64,000 nucleotides of DNA from Paenibacillus tengchongensis (GTDB lineage: Bacteria > Bacillota > Bacilli > Paenibacillales > Paenibacillaceae), in assembly GCF_008973665.1 (NCBI RefSeq), contig NZ_WACP01000006.1, positions 124,001 to 188,000 of the forward strand, read 5' to 3'. A program made the position numbers and the translations under genes. Below, piece by piece: positions 35,009 to 45,136 of the stretch. Below the pieces are notes generated by a model, which did no database searches, was not told the DNA's origin, and was given only the letters and a program-made list of their open reading frames with translations. Position 1 is the stretch's first letter. Each line of letters opens with the position of its first letter.

Positions 35009-37105
35009 TTATTCTGCCAGTTCTTCGTTGTCTGCTACTTCCTCTGTATGGTCACAGGATGTGCACTGCAGCTTCGCACCCTGCTTGTTGCGCTTCTCAA
35101 TCATCCAGGAACCGCATACCGGACAAGGCTTGGCCGACGGCCGGTCCCAGGAGACAAAATCACAACCCGGATACTGATCGCAGCCGTAGAAGACCCGGCC
35201 TTTCTTGCTGCGGCGTTCGACGACTTTGCCTTCATGGCATTTCGGGCATTCCACTCCGATATCCTTAACGATCGGCTTCGTGTTCCGGCAATCCGGGAAT
35301 CCGGAGCAGGCCAGGAATTTGCCGAACCGTCCCAGCTTGTAGACCATCGGCTTGCCGCATTTCTCGCAATGCTCATCGGAAACCTCATCTTCGATTTCGA
35401 TTTCCTTCATTTCTTCCTCAGCTACGACCAGCCGTTTCTCGAAGGATTCATAGAATTCGGCAAGCACCTTCACCCAATCCTCTGCACCCTCTTCGACATG
35501 GTCAAGATCACCTTCCATATGCGCTGTAAATTCCACGTCGAGGATTTCCGGGAAGAACTGCTCCATCTGCTCGATAACCAGCTCTCCCAGCTCTGTCGGC
35601 ATGAATTTCTTCTCTTCAATCGCTACATAACCGCGCTTCTGAATGGTCTCCAGCGTCGGCGCATAAGTACTTGGCCGTCCAATGCCCAGCTCTTCCAGCG
35701 TCTTTACCAGGCGTGCTTCCGTATACCGCGGCGGCGGCTGGGTGAAATGCTGCTTGGGCTCAATTCCCTTGCTCTCCAGCACATCTCCGGCCTGCAGCGG
35801 GGGCAGGAATTTCTCTTCATCCGTTGTCCCGTCGTCATTGCCTTCCACGTACACCTTCATGAAGCCCGGGAAAGAGATTTTGGAGCCAACGGCGCGGAAT
35901 ACAGCAGTGCCTACCGCAATATCTACCGACAAGGTATCCAGTACCGCCGAAGCCATCTGACTGGAAACAAAGCGCTCCCAAATCAGCTTGTATAAGCGGT
36001 ATTGATCCCGGCTCATGAATTCCTTGACCAGCTCCGGCTCACGCATCGCGGAGGTTGGACGGATCGCCTCATGGGCATCCTGGGCTCCGGCCGCTTTCTT
36101 GGAATAATTGCGCGGCGCCTCCGGCACGAACGGTTCTCCATATTTGGCCAGAATCAGTTCACGCGCTTCATCCTGGGCCGTCGTGGACAGGCGGGTCGAG
36201 TCGGTACGCATATAGGTGATCAGACCGACCGTTCCTTCCTTGCCCAGCTCTACCCCTTCATAAAGCTGCTGTGCCACCGACATCGTCTTGGCCGCACGGA
36301 AGCCCAGCTTACGCGCTGCCTCCTGCTGCAATGAGCTTGTCGTAAACGGCGCGGAAGGATGCCGCTGGCGTTCCTTCTCTTTGACTTCGCTTACTGTGAA
36401 AGCTGCATTCTTGATGGCCTCTAGCACTTCCTGAACATCACTTTCCTGACCCAGCTCCTTTTTCTCGCCGTTCAGCTTGTGAAACTTCGCCTCAAACTCG
36501 GAATTACGGATGGCAAGCTTTGCCGTAATGCTCCAATACTCAGTCGGAACAAACGCCGAAATTTCATTTTCCCGGTCCATAATGATCTTGACCGCTACCG
36601 ATTGCACACGTCCGGCGGAGAGGCCCTTTTTGACTTTCTTCCATAATAGAGGGCTGATCTTATACCCTACCAGCCGGTCCAGGATACGCCGGGCCTGCTG
36701 TGCGTTAACCAAATCCATATTGATTTTGCGCGGAGTCTTGAATGCATCCTTAACTGCCTGCTTGGTGATTTCATTGAACACCACCCGGCATTCCTGCGTG
36801 TTGTCCAGCTCCAGCGCATGCGCCAGATGCCAGGCAATTGCTTCACCTTCGCGGTCCGGGTCCGCCGCCAGATAGACTTTCTTCACTTTTTTGCTCGCGT
36901 CCTTGAGCTCTTTCAGAATGGAGCCCTTTCCGCGGATCGTTATATATTTAGGGCTGAACTGGTTCTCGACTTCAACCCCCATCTGGCTCTTCGGCAAGTC
37001 TCTAATATGTCCCATTGATGCCTTTACAATATATTTGCTGCCTAAATATTTGCCGATCGTCTTCGCTTTGGCCGGCGATTCGACAATAACCAATGCATCC
37101 GCCAT
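35009..37105 (-). CDS. topA: DNA topoisomerase I
   Basis: 698 aa from ATG 37105, with AGGAGGAG upstream. Type IA topoisomerase that relaxes negative supercoils. The TOPRIM domain begins at residue 1 ([34 protein letters not shown]). The active-site tyrosine is in [10 protein letters not shown]. Three C-terminal zinc fingers of the four-Cys type are visible (CEKCGKP...C; CPKCHEG...C; CPVCGSW...CTSC). The frame extends 11 codons upstream without a ribosome site. Confidence 0.98.
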   Translation of the reverse strand: MADALVIVESPAKAKTIGKYLGSKYIVKASMGHIRDLPKSQMGVEVENQFSPKYITIRGKGSILKELKDASKKVKKVYLAADPDREGEAIAWHLAHALELDNTQECRVVFNEITKQAVKDAFKTPRKINMDLVNAQQARRILDRLVGYKISPLLWKKVKKGLSAGRVQSVAVKIIMDRENEISAFVPTEYWSITAKLAIRNSEFEAKFHKLNGEKKELGQESDVQEVLEAIKNAAFTVSEVKEKERQRHPSAPFTTSSLQQEAARKLGFRAAKTMSVAQQLYEGVELGKEGTVGLITYMRTDSTRLSTTAQDEARELILAKYGEPFVPEAPRNYSKKAAGAQDAHEAIRPTSAMREPELVKEFMSRDQYRLYKLIWERFVSSQMASAVLDTLSVDIAVGTAVFRAVGSKISFPGFMKVYVEGNDDGTTDEEKFLPPLQAGDVLESKGIEPKQHFTQPPPRYTEARLVKTLEELGIGRPSTYAPTLETIQKRGYVAIEEKKFMPTELGELVIEQMEQFFPEILDVEFTAHMEGDLDHVEEGAEDWVKVLAEFYESFEKRLVVAEEEMKEIEIEDEVSDEHCEKCGKPMVYKLGRFGKFLACSGFPDCRNTKPIVKDIGVECPKCHEGKVVERRSKKGRVFYGCDQYPGCDFVSWDRPSAKPCPVCGSWMIEKRNKQGAKLQCTSCDHTEEVADNEELAE

Positions 37106-37178
37106 AGGCTCTCCTCCTAGATCATAAATAAAGTGCAACTTTTACCCGTAAAACGCGCGATTTACACGCACTTCTATA

Positions 37179-38297
37179 TTAAATTACCTTATAGATTGCA
37201 CCCGGTAATTGCGCTACCGCTTTTTGTATGATTAACGATAACAGAACTGAATGCAAATGTCCAAACTGCCAGCCGGTACGTCCCAGAAGCTCATCCAGGG
37301 AGAACGGGCCTTGCTGCAGTATATGGTATAGGTGTTTCTCATCTTTTGTCAATTTCTTTTCGGTCTGCCCGTCCAGGCCCGTGCCCGCAGATTCATGCCC
37401 GGATTGCCTGTCCTCTGGCTTCAGCGGCAGAAGATGGGCATATTCTTCAAGGATATCTTCCGCTCCGGTCACCAGCTTGGCTCCCTGTTTAATCAGTTCC
37501 AAGGCGCCTCTGCTCTTGGGCGATGTCAGCGGCCCCGGCACGGCAAATACATCCCGGCCCGCTTCGAGCGCGGCATCCGCCGTAATCAGCGAGCCGCTGC
37601 GGGTATCGGCCTCAACAACCACCGTTCCCAAAGCCAGTCCGGCAATAATCCGGTTCCGCTGTGGGAACAGGCCGGGGTGACTCGGCGTGCCCAGCGGATA
37701 CTCGGTCAGAACGAGTCCGCTGCGGGCGATTTGCCGTTCCAGCTCCCGGTTATCCGGCGGGTAGATTTTGTCAAAACCTGTCGCCATTACGGCGATCGTG
37801 CTTCCCTCCCCATGCAATGCCGCTTCATGGCAGACGCTGTCGATTCCCCGTGCCAGCCCGCTGACGACCGCCAGACCGGAGCGGCTAAGCTGCTCGGCAA
37901 GCTGTCCGCCGACCTTCCTTCCGTAAGCAGTGGGCCCCCGGGTACCGACCATCGCCACGGCCGGACGGGCAGACAGGCCAAGATCGCCTTTGTAGTACAG
38001 CACCCAGGGCGGCTGCGGCGTTTCTCGGAGCCGCGCCGGGTAATTTCCGTCGAGTACAGTAACGATATTCACACCTCTTTCTTCCATTAAAAGGCGGCGC
38101 TCCTCAATCCACTCCGCAAAATCCAGCACCGCCAGACGCCGTGCGGCAGCGGATGGCAGCCCGATATTTCGCCACTCCTCTTCGGGGCATGAACGTGCCT
38201 GTTCCGACAAATAGCCCGCCCGGAGAATTTTGTCGATGCTTTTCCAGCCAATACCCGCAATTTCATGATAACCGAATAATAAGTCGCGTTTGTCCAT
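37179..38297 (-). CDS. dprA: DNA-processing protein DprA
   Basis: 372 aa. DprA loads RecA on incoming single-stranded DNA in natural transformation. An N-terminal SAM-like region (GYHEIAGIGWKSIDKIL) precedes the Rossmann-like DprA domain (VAMVGTRGPTAYGRKV; VVSGLARGIDSVCHEAAL; GLFPQRNRIIAGLA), and a winged-helix DprA C-terminal domain closes the protein (about 305-372). Its own transcript probably begins after the sucD terminator. Confidence 0.96.
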   Translation of the reverse strand: MDKRDLLFGYHEIAGIGWKSIDKILRAGYLSEQARSCPEEEWRNIGLPSAAARRLAVLDFAEWIEERRLLMEERGVNIVTVLDGNYPARLRETPQPPWVLYYKGDLGLSARPAVAMVGTRGPTAYGRKVGGQLAEQLSRSGLAVVSGLARGIDSVCHEAALHGEGSTIAVMATGFDKIYPPDNRELERQIARSGLVLTEYPLGTPSHPGLFPQRNRIIAGLALGTVVVEADTRSGSLITADAALEAGRDVFAVPGPLTSPKSRGALELIKQGAKLVTGAEDILEEYAHLLPLKPEDRQSGHESAGTGLDGQTEKKLTKDEKHLYHILQQGPFSLDELLGRTGWQFGHLHSVLLSLIIQKAVAQLPGAIYKVI

Positions 38298-38374
38298 ATG
38301 TATCCTTCTCCCTGCTCCGGCGGAAGGCTAACCTTCCTTATTTTGGGTTACGTGCAGCGCAAAATCAAGACCAA

Positions 38375-38421
38375 CAAAAAAAGCAACCTTTCATTCCCGC
38401 CCGGGGAATAAAAGGTTGCTT
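38375..38421 (-). terminator. Terminator after sucD
   Basis: On the minus strand a long hairpin (AGCAACCTTT with AAAGGTTGCT, continuing through ATTCCC/GGGAAT with a mismatch) is followed by TTTTTTTG. It ends the sucCD transcript upstream of dprA. Confidence 0.88.
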
Positions 38422-38465
38422 ACCTTTAACATTATTATACACATCAATGAAGACCGGGTATAGCT

Positions 38466-39395
38466 TTAATGTGTGGTAAAGGCATTTAGTATACCGCGTT
38501 CCTCCAGAACGCTGACCAGCGTAGAGCCCATCTCGGATGGCGTTGGCGCAACTTTGATGCCGCAGGACTCCAGCACGGCGATTTTCTCGCTGGCGGTGCC
38601 TTTGCCTCCGGAAATAATCGCTCCGGCATGACCCATCCGTTTGCCCGGAGGCGCCGTAACGCCGCCGATGAACCCGACGACCGGCTTTGTCATGTTCTCC
38701 TTAATCCACTGTGCGGCTTCCTCCTCCGCAGTCCCTCCGATTTCGCCGATCATCACAACCGCTTTGGTTCCGGGATCCTCATTAAATAGCTTAAGGATAT
38801 CAATGAACTCCGAGCCCTTCACCGGGTCACCGCCGATGCCCACTGCCGTCGATTGACCGATTCCGCGCTCCGTCAGCTGATGCACCGCTTCATAAGTCAG
38901 TGTTCCGCTGCGGGACACTACGCCTACATAGCCAGGCGTATGGATGTAGCCCGGCATAATGCCGATTTTACACTCGCCCGGCGTAATTACACCAGGACAG
39001 TTCGGTCCGATCAGCACCGTAGATTTACCTTCCATATAACGGGAGACCTTGACCATGTCGAGGACAGGAATCCCTTCGGTAATGCAAATAACAAGCTCCA
39101 GCTCCGCGTCCACCGCTTCCATGATCGAATCCGCAGCGAATGCCGGCGGAACGTAAATCACACTGGCTGTCGCCCCGGTAGCCGCTACCGCCTGCACCAC
39201 CGTATCGAATACGGGAAGATGGACTTCGCTGCCGTTTTCCAGCGTAATATCGACATAGGTTCCGCCTTTGCCCGGGGTAACCCCGCCGACCATTTGCGTA
39301 CCGTAATCCAGTGCTCCCTTAGTATGGAATAAGCCGGTCGCCCCGGTAATGCCTTGCGTAATTACTTTCGTATGTTTATTGACAAGAATGCTCAT
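38466..39395 (-). CDS. sucD: Succinyl-CoA synthetase alpha subunit (ADP-forming)
   Basis: 309 aa. With SucC it converts succinyl-CoA to succinate with substrate-level phosphorylation in the TCA cycle. CoA-binding Rossmann domain at the N-terminus ([20 protein letters not shown]), ligase domain after residue 150, and the phospho-histidine loop near the C-terminus ([14 protein letters not shown]). It lies 68 nt after sucC. Confidence 0.98.
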   Translation of the reverse strand: MSILVNKHTKVITQGITGATGLFHTKGALDYGTQMVGGVTPGKGGTYVDITLENGSEVHLPVFDTVVQAVAATGATASVIYVPPAFAADSIMEAVDAELELVICITEGIPVLDMVKVSRYMEGKSTVLIGPNCPGVITPGECKIGIMPGYIHTPGYVGVVSRSGTLTYEAVHQLTERGIGQSTAVGIGGDPVKGSEFIDILKLFNEDPGTKAVVMIGEIGGTAEEEAAQWIKENMTKPVVGFIGGVTAPPGKRMGHAGAIISGGKGTASEKIAVLESCGIKVAPTPSEMGSTLVSVLEERGILNAFTTH

Positions 39396-39463
39396 GTTCA
39401 GGTCACATCCCCACTGTTAGAGTAGTCGAATACGAATACCGGGCCGTATAACCCGGCAGCAAT

Positions 39464-40621
39464 TTACACCAGAGCGACAATCTTGCGGGCACCGTCAGCC
39501 ATGGAGTCGGCAGGCACTATATTCAGCCCCGAGCCGGCGAGAATTTCTTTGCCCAAAGCGACATTTGTGCCTTCCAGGCGCACAACGAGCGGTTTGGTCA
39601 GACCCAGCTGTCTGGCCGCTTCCACCACTCCGCTGGCAATGACATCACAGCGCATAATCCCGCCGAAAATATTGACAAAGATCCCGCTGACTTTCTCATC
39701 GGATAAAATAATCTTGAACGCTTCCGTAACCTTCTCCGCCGTGGCGCCGCCGCCGACATCCAGGAAGTTGGCCGGCTCGCCCCCGTAATATTTGATAATG
39801 TCCATCGTTGCCATGGCAAGGCCGGCGCCGTTGACCATACAGCCGATATTGCCGTCCAGTGCAATATAGCTGAGATCGAACTTCGAGGCTTCGATTTCCT
39901 TTTCATCTTCTTCATCCAGGTCGCGCAGCGCCTGTATATCCTTATGGCGGAACAAGGCGTTCGAATCGAAATTAAGCTTCGCATCCAGCGCCATCACATT
40001 TCCGTCACCGGTGACGACCAGCGGATTAATCTCAGCAATAGAGCAATCCTTATCCACAAAAGCCAAATACAGCGCTTGCATGAACTTGACCGCCTTATTA
40101 ACCAGCTCTGGAGGAATGGCGATGCTGTAAGCCAGCTTACGGGCCTGGAAGGTGAGGAGACCCACAGCCGGATCGATCACTTCTTTAAAAATCTTCTCCG
40201 GATGTTTAGCCGCCACCTCTTCAATTTCTGTCCCGCCTTCTTCAGAGGCCATCATGACGATCCGTCCTGAAGTGCGGTCTACCACCAGTCCAATATAGTA
40301 TTCCTTCACAATCTGGCAGCCTTCCTCAATCAGAAGGCGTTTGATTTCCTTGCCTTCCGGACCTGTCTGGTGCGTGACCAACGTTTTGCCCAGAAGCTCC
40401 GCCGCATAGGTTCGCACCTCTTCCGGCGACTTCGCGATTTTGACGCCGCCTGCTTTTCCCCGGCCGCCTGCATGAATCTGCGCTTTTACAACCACTACCG
40501 GTGTGCCCAGCGATGCTGCGGCTTCTACCGCTTCCTCCACTGTGTAAGCTACTTTACCGTTCGGTACGGCGACGCCGTACTTCTTAAGTACTTCTTTTCC
40601 CTGATACTCGTGGATATTCAT
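39464..40621 (-). CDS. sucC: Succinyl-CoA synthetase beta subunit
   Basis: 385 aa, ATP-grasp fold (residues 1-240) plus ligase domain. Signature sequences [36 protein letters not shown] and [14 protein letters not shown] are clear. AGGAGG lies before ATG 40621. A 350-nt upstream region with strong hairpins precedes it. Confidence 0.98.
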   Translation of the reverse strand: MNIHEYQGKEVLKKYGVAVPNGKVAYTVEEAVEAAASLGTPVVVVKAQIHAGGRGKAGGVKIAKSPEEVRTYAAELLGKTLVTHQTGPEGKEIKRLLIEEGCQIVKEYYIGLVVDRTSGRIVMMASEEGGTEIEEVAAKHPEKIFKEVIDPAVGLLTFQARKLAYSIAIPPELVNKAVKFMQALYLAFVDKDCSIAEINPLVVTGDGNVMALDAKLNFDSNALFRHKDIQALRDLDEEDEKEIEASKFDLSYIALDGNIGCMVNGAGLAMATMDIIKYYGGEPANFLDVGGGATAEKVTEAFKIILSDEKVSGIFVNIFGGIMRCDVIASGVVEAARQLGLTKPLVVRLEGTNVALGKEILAGSGLNIVPADSMADGARKIVALV

Positions 40622-40975
40622 ACCGGAAGCCTCCTAAATGTAGCGGCGGCCTTAGGGCAGGCTCCCTAAAGCCTTTCCGCTTTCCGTTTTGATTGTCCAA
40701 AGCCGGGTCCAGACCGGTGGATGTTACAACACCCGGTGTTCAAGGCGACAGCCGAACCGGTCCGTAAGCGAAGACGGCCGCGCTCTCACCTGTGACCACT
40801 GTCATTAAATACAGAGTCTAGATTCTATATTTACATATATGACAGAATGGGAAACCCAGAATATTGTAACATGATTTAAAAACGCTTTCCTTATAAACTT
40901 TTCATTATTTATACACAAATTTTCGCTAAGTTTCATGCCGAAACGCGAACGGTTTCATTGACATTCACATAATGA
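40622..40975 (-). promoter_or_regulatory. sucCD promoter region and structured leader
   Basis: 354 nt with no gene. Reading on the minus strand, an AT-rich part (40975-40800) includes AAGCGTTTTTAA near 40880-40891, which resembles half of a catabolite-response (cre) site, and a TACAAT -10-like box just after it. The rest (40800-40640) is GC-rich and can fold: a palindrome AACACC-GGTGTT near 40728-40742, flanking ACCGGT repeats, and a 10-bp hairpin (40648-40657 with 40664-40673) ending about 12 nt before the ribosome site. The assignment as sucC leader is inferred from position. Confidence 0.45.
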
Positions 40976-41443
40976 TCATTTTGAAGCGGAATTGACATTG
41001 GCCTGGTGAACGCGGGCCAGCAGCTCTTTGAATTCGCCCAGCAGCCGGATGAACTCGTCAGGGGACAGCTCCGTCCCTTCGGCAAGTTTGGCAGGAATGC
41101 AGGCCGCCTCGCTGCGCAGCGCCCAGCCCTTCTCGGTAAGGGAAATCAGGACCTTGCGCTCATCCTGCAGTGACCGTTCACGGACGATGAGCCCCGCAGC
41201 CTGCAGCCGCTTCAGGAGCGGCGTCAGTGTTCCCGAGTCCAGGAATAAGGCTTCTCCCAGCTCTTTTACCGTGCATTCCTGTCTTTCCCAGAGCACCATC
41301 ATAACCAGGTATTGCGAATAGGTCAGGCCGATCTTGTCCAGATGGGGCTGGTATAGCTTGGTGAACTCGCGGGAACAGGCGTATATTGTAAAACACAGCT
41401 GATTGTCCAGCATCAGCTCGGGTGATGTAGTCGGTTTATTCAT
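40976..41443 (-). CDS. ohrR: Organic peroxide-sensing MarR-family repressor OhrR
   Basis: 155 aa. OhrR represses ohr until its reactive cysteine is oxidised by organic hydroperoxides. The sensing cysteine is Cys17 in [15 protein letters not shown], at the same place as Cys15 of B. subtilis OhrR. The winged helix contains [20 protein letters not shown]. Further cysteines at 22 and later leave open whether it is a one- or two-cysteine type. Divergent from ohr with a shared 146-nt intergenic region. Confidence 0.95.
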   Translation of the reverse strand: MNKPTTSPELMLDNQLCFTIYACSREFTKLYQPHLDKIGLTYSQYLVMMVLWERQECTVKELGEALFLDSGTLTPLLKRLQAAGLIVRERSLQDERKVLISLTEKGWALRSEAACIPAKLAEGTELSPDEFIRLLGEFKELLARVHQANVNSASK

Positions 41444-41536
41444 GTTAGATTCACCTGCCTCTCGGTCATTATTTTATCACAACTTCTCCGCAATATCATG
41501 TTAATAGCAAAAAATATATTGACTATTGTTTTTATT

Positions 41537-41565
41537 TTGGTAAATTTAATTGTGTACAATATAAT
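41537..41565 (+). promoter_or_regulatory. ohr promoter
   Basis: TTGGTA at 41537-41542, a 17-nt spacer, then a perfect TATAAT at 41560-41565. The predicted transcript would begin near 41572, 18 nt before the ohr start. The OhrR operator overlaps spacer and -10. Confidence 0.85.
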
Positions 41566-41567
41566 TT
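41542..41567. promoter_or_regulatory. OhrR operator (inverted repeat)
   Basis: A near-perfect palindrome of two 12-nt arms (AAATTTAATTGT and ACAATATAATTT, 10 of 12 positions complementary) around GT. It closely resembles the known OhrR site with ACAATTAAATTGT arms and covers the ohr -10 region, fitting repression by steric block. Confidence 0.85.
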
Positions 41568-41589
41568 GATAACGAACGGAGAGATTTCT

Positions 41590-42018
41590 ATGATGACTAT
41601 TCAACAGAAAATGTATGAGACTACAGTAAAAGCAGTCGGCGGCCGCAACGGCTACGTGGAATCAGCTAACCCGCAGCTGAACCTGACCATCAGCACCCCG
41701 CGCGAAATGGGCGGCGCAGGAGGAGACGGCACCAACCCTGAACAGCTGTTTGCCGCCGGCTATTCCGCCTGCTTCGACAGCGCCCTAAACATGGTGGCCC
41801 GGATGGGCAAAGTGAAGATTGAAGGCAGTGAAGTAACGGCGACTGTAAGCTTCGGTAAAGTGGAAGACGGCGGCTTCGGCATCGCCGTCAAGCTTGACGT
41901 GCTGGTCAAAGGCGTTGACCATGACACTGCGGTGCAGCTGACAGAAGCGGCACACGGCGCCTGCCCTTACTCCCGCGCTACCCGCGGGAACATTCAGGTA
42001 GAGATTAACGTGCTGTAA
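41590..42018 (+). CDS. ohr: Organic hydroperoxide resistance peroxiredoxin Ohr
   Basis: 142 aa from ATG 41590; GGAGAG is 6 nt upstream (a second ATG follows at once). Ohr reduces organic hydroperoxides with a two-cysteine mechanism using lipoylated or thiol partners. The catalytic cysteines are Cys61 (GYSACFDSAL) and Cys125 (HGACPYSRAT), and the activating Arg lies in the first 40 residues (PREMGG). Divergently paired with ohrR, and ended by a strong terminator. Confidence 0.97.
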   Translation: MMTIQQKMYETTVKAVGGRNGYVESANPQLNLTISTPREMGGAGGDGTNPEQLFAAGYSACFDSALNMVARMGKVKIEGSEVTATVSFGKVEDGGFGIAVKLDVLVKGVDHDTAVQLTEAAHGACPYSRATRGNIQVEINVL

Positions 42019-42047
42019 GCCGGAATGCCTTGCGGCTTGCCGACAGT

Positions 42048-42081
42048 AAAGATGCCGCCCCATCACCGGGGCGGCATCTTT
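42048..42081. terminator. Bidirectional terminator between ohr and comM
   Basis: A perfect 14-bp stem (AAAGATGCCGCCCC with GGGGCGGCATCTTT) around a 6-nt loop. T/A-rich ends on both sides let it serve ohr (plus) and comM (minus), which converge here. Confidence 0.88.
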
Positions 42082-42119
42082 ATATCTTCTGTTTATCTGT
42101 GCCGGCTAGCCTATACGCT

Positions 42120-43787
42120 TCACTCCTCACTCTGCACCTGGCGGTCTAAGTTGCGGTATTGCACCGCTTCGGCCAGGTGCGCAGTAGAGATGTCGGCAGC
42201 CCCTTCCAGGTCTGCAATCGTACGGGCCAGCTTAATAATCCGGTCATGGGCGCGCATGCTGAGACCGAGACTGTCCAATACTCCGGCAAGCAACGCGGCG
42301 CTCTCCGGACTCAGCGCCGCATAACGCCGCAATGCTCCGCCGGTCAGCTCGCTGTTCCATGAGATGGGCAGTGACCGGTAGCGCTCCGCTTGTATCGCCT
42401 GAGCCGCCAGCACTTCGGCGCGCATCTCCGCCGTCGACCGGGACGGACGCCCGCGTTCCCATTCGCTCCGGCGGGGAACATCGACCTGCATGTCCATCCG
42501 GTCCATAAGCGGGCCGGAGATGCGGGAACGGTAATGGGCAATCCTTGCGTCGCTGCATGTGCACCGCTGCTGCAGGCTGCCGCTTCCCAGAAACCCGCAG
42601 CTGCATGGATTCATGGAACAGGCCAGCAGAAATTTGGCGGGATATGTAAACGTTGCTCTGGCGCGGCTGATGGTAACCACACCGTCCTCCAGCGGCTGGC
42701 GGAGCACTTCAAGCACATTCCGCGAGAACTCAGGAAGCTCATCGAGAAACAGTATACCGCGGTGGGCCAGGCTGACCTCACCGGGCTTCGGAATTCCGCC
42801 GCCGCCGATCAGTCCGGCACCGGAGATGGTGTGATGCGGCGAACGGAACGGCCGGCTGCGCAGGAGGCCGCTGCGGGCATCCTTCAGCTTGCCCGCAGCG
42901 CTGAAGATCTGGGTTACCTCCAGCGCTTCGCTGTCGCTGAGCGGCGGAAGGATGCCCGGCAACCGTTTAATCAGCATCGTCTTCCCCGTTCCCGGAGGGC
43001 CGACCAGCACAATATTATGCATTCCGGCGGCGGCAATCGTCAATGCCCGTTTCACATGATCCTGACCCCGTACATCGCTGTAATCCTCCAGCAGCAGTTG
43101 CCCGCCTGATTCCGCAGTGCCGCTCACGGCCGGCTGCTCGTACATCAAATGCTTTAAATCCGTCACCTTAACCGGAGAGCGGTCCTGCGGTCCCGCTGCC
43201 GCACTGATTATCACGGGAAAGGGCAGCGGATTAGGAGCGCAGGCTTCCCCCGACTCCCCTGCCGGCAGCAGCCTGACCGGCTCCTCCGTCTCCCGCGAGA
43301 GCTCACGCAAATGCCCGGCGGCATATACCGTCATTCCCTGGATGAGCGCGGCCTCGGAAGCATTGCCGGCAGGCACAAGCACTTGGCGTAAGCCGGCGCG
43401 GCGGGCAGCCTCCACCATCGGCAGCACCCCCGTCACCGGCCGCAGACTGCCGTCCAGCGCGAGTTCACCGAGCAGCAGCATATCCTGTGCTGCAGGCATG
43501 ACGAGCTGCCCGCTTGTCGTCAGGATACCCAGAGCAATAGCCAGATCGAAAGCCGAGCCCTCCTTCCGCAAGTCAGCCGGCGCGAGGTTTACCGTCACCC
43601 GCTGCTGCGGATAGCGGAATCCGCAGTTCTTGACGGCAGCCCGCACACGTTCCACCGCCTCACGTACGGCGGAATCCGGCAGTCCGATAATGTTCGTCTG
43701 CGGCAGCCCGTTGGCCAAATCGATCTCTACGCCGATCATTACTCCCTCAATACCGTATAAGCAGGCACTCTGTAATTTTCCATACAT
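42120..43787 (-). CDS. comM: ComM/YifB-type AAA+ Mg-chelatase-like helicase
   Basis: 555 aa from ATG 43787 (GAGGTG 7 nt upstream). ComM is a branch-migration helicase that helps integrate transformed DNA. N-terminal Lon-protease-like domain (NGLPQTNIIGLPDSAVREAVERV), AAA+ core with Walker A GPPGTGKTM and Walker B GILFLDELPEF, and the C-terminal Mg-chelatase domain. It is about 45 residues longer than E. coli YifB because of a hydrophilic insert near residues 180-235. Together with dprA and yraN nearby it suggests a DNA-uptake theme, but these genes are also present in non-transformable species. Confidence 0.95.
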   Translation of the reverse strand: MYGKLQSACLYGIEGVMIGVEIDLANGLPQTNIIGLPDSAVREAVERVRAAVKNCGFRYPQQRVTVNLAPADLRKEGSAFDLAIALGILTTSGQLVMPAAQDMLLLGELALDGSLRPVTGVLPMVEAARRAGLRQVLVPAGNASEAALIQGMTVYAAGHLRELSRETEEPVRLLPAGESGEACAPNPLPFPVIISAAAGPQDRSPVKVTDLKHLMYEQPAVSGTAESGGQLLLEDYSDVRGQDHVKRALTIAAAGMHNIVLVGPPGTGKTMLIKRLPGILPPLSDSEALEVTQIFSAAGKLKDARSGLLRSRPFRSPHHTISGAGLIGGGGIPKPGEVSLAHRGILFLDELPEFSRNVLEVLRQPLEDGVVTISRARATFTYPAKFLLACSMNPCSCGFLGSGSLQQRCTCSDARIAHYRSRISGPLMDRMDMQVDVPRRSEWERGRPSRSTAEMRAEVLAAQAIQAERYRSLPISWNSELTGGALRRYAALSPESAALLAGVLDSLGLSMRAHDRIIKLARTIADLEGAADISTAHLAEAVQYRNLDRQVQSEE

Positions 43788-43922
43788 CAAAAAACACCTC
43801 TTCCCCAGTTTACGCCCGCAAGAACAACAGAGCGTTTACATCGAGAAAAAGGTGCTTCCTAATTTCCGGATATTCTATTAAACATAGTATACAGCCGGCA
43901 GCAGTCCGGCGGCAAGTTGGCT
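43753..43922 (-). promoter_or_regulatory. Candidate comM promoter region
   Basis: Between the phosphoesterase and comM the minus strand has TTGCCG, an 18-nt spacer and TATACT (centred near 43885-43915), a plausible sigma-A promoter. The GC-rich spacer (GCCGG...GCCGGC) can form a weak hairpin. Confidence 0.4.
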
Positions 43923-44435
43923 CTAGGCCTCTCCCGCACCGGTCGTTACGTAATCCCTGATTTGTTCAAATGCCAGCGGGCGGTATCCCGTATGTTCCAC
44001 ACATACATTGAAATGCTGAATACCTTCATATTTCTGGCCATGGATATGTCCGTGTACATTAACATAAGGCATATGCCTGTTCATATACATCGGTTCATGG
44101 GACAGGAAAAAGAACTCGTTATAAATCAGCGGATATTCGCTGACTTCGTCAAAGCCAGCTTCCAGCCACCAGGCCCGCCCGCGCCCCCGGTCGTGATTGC
44201 CCAGAATCAATATTTTGTAGCCGTTAAGAGCCGATACGATATGGCGGGTCTCCTCCAAAGTGCGGAATGAAAAATCACCGAGGTGAAATACGGTATCCCC
44301 GCTATCCACCGCCGAGTTCCATGCCGAGATCATTTCACGGTCCATTTCCTCCGCGTCCGCAAACGGCCGCGATTCAAAATCAATGATCTGAAGGTGGCCG
44401 AAATGGTGATCGGAAGTGAAAAATACTTTTGACAT
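43923..44435 (-). CDS. Calcineurin-like metallophosphoesterase
   Basis: 170 aa from ATG 44435 (GAGG 6 nt upstream); an ATG two codons earlier is possible. Metal-binding motifs of the family are complete: SDHHFGH near the N-terminus, GDTVFHLGDFSF, LGNHDRGR, FLSHEP and NVHGHIHG. Proteins of this kind are often found in phages and Firmicutes and hydrolyse phosphoesters; the substrate is unknown. It stands between comM and a zinc-ribbon gene. Confidence 0.88.
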   Translation of the reverse strand: MSKVFFTSDHHFGHLQIIDFESRPFADAEEMDREMISAWNSAVDSGDTVFHLGDFSFRTLEETRHIVSALNGYKILILGNHDRGRGRAWWLEAGFDEVSEYPLIYNEFFFLSHEPMYMNRHMPYVNVHGHIHGQKYEGIQHFNVCVEHTGYRPLAFEQIRDYVTTGAGEA

Positions 44436-44531
44436 CAGCATCCTCTACTTTCAATGAGTCTTACGTCTTTGCACAAGTGCGTATTTTGCTATATTAGTCA
44501 CAGACCATGTGTTTTTATGCAAAAAAACGGA

Positions 44532-44945
44532 TCATTTGTCCCAGTCACGCTTGCTTGTGCGCTCATCGCCATCCAGCCTGATCAGTTCCGCCAGCGGCGG
44601 GACTTCTTCATTCTCGATCAGCCAGTTGCGCATCTCTTTAATCGCTTCAACCTGTCCGTTGCCTTTGTCCCGCCACGTCAGCAGCTCAATCACCCGGATC
44701 ACGAGTGACAGCAGGCTGCTGTTGCTGCGCTGGTTCTTTTCCGCCCTTATTTTTTGAAACAGCGCTTCGCTTTCCCAATCAATCAGGATCTCTTCGGCGA
44801 TCGCCGGCCGCATGACGGTAAAGGTCTTGCCGCAATGCTCGCAACGGACGACGGACATCGGTTCTCCGCCCAGGTCGACTGAAAGATTATGTTCACAATG
44901 CTGGCAGTCAAAGGTAATGTGTATGTGAAATGTTGGATTATGCAT
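44532..44945 (-). CDS. Zinc-ribbon protein of unknown function
   Basis: 137 aa from ATG 44945 with GGAGGAGGG 9 nt upstream; nine more codons are open but precede that site. Residues 8-35 form a zinc ribbon (CQHC, then CEHCGK 17 residues later). The rest is helical and charged, with a stretch near 70-90 (NSSLLSLVIRVIELLTWRDK) that may be amphipathic. I do not recognise a named family. Confidence 0.75.
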   Translation of the reverse strand: MHNPTFHIHITFDCQHCEHNLSVDLGGEPMSVVRCEHCGKTFTVMRPAIAEEILIDWESEALFQKIRAEKNQRSNSSLLSLVIRVIELLTWRDKGNGQVEAIKEMRNWLIENEEVPPLAELIRLDGDERTSKRDWDK

Positions 44946-45136
44946 AGCGGACAACCCTCCTCCCGGTGGCATTCAAAGTTACAATTATGTATACCCATTT
45001 CCTCAGAGAAATGACCCAGGAAGACGTGCCTCGAGTCGAACCGTGTCAGACATTCCGCAGAAACAGCACAGACCCATCCATTCTTTCCGAAAAAAGGAAT
45101 CTTATTCAGCCGCCTCATCCTTACGCCAATCACGGG

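Noticed and set aside
44783..45133. 116-codon minus-strand frame between yraN and the zinc-ribbon gene
   Set aside because: It runs out of frame through the start of the zinc-ribbon gene, and no domain or ribosome site is seen.
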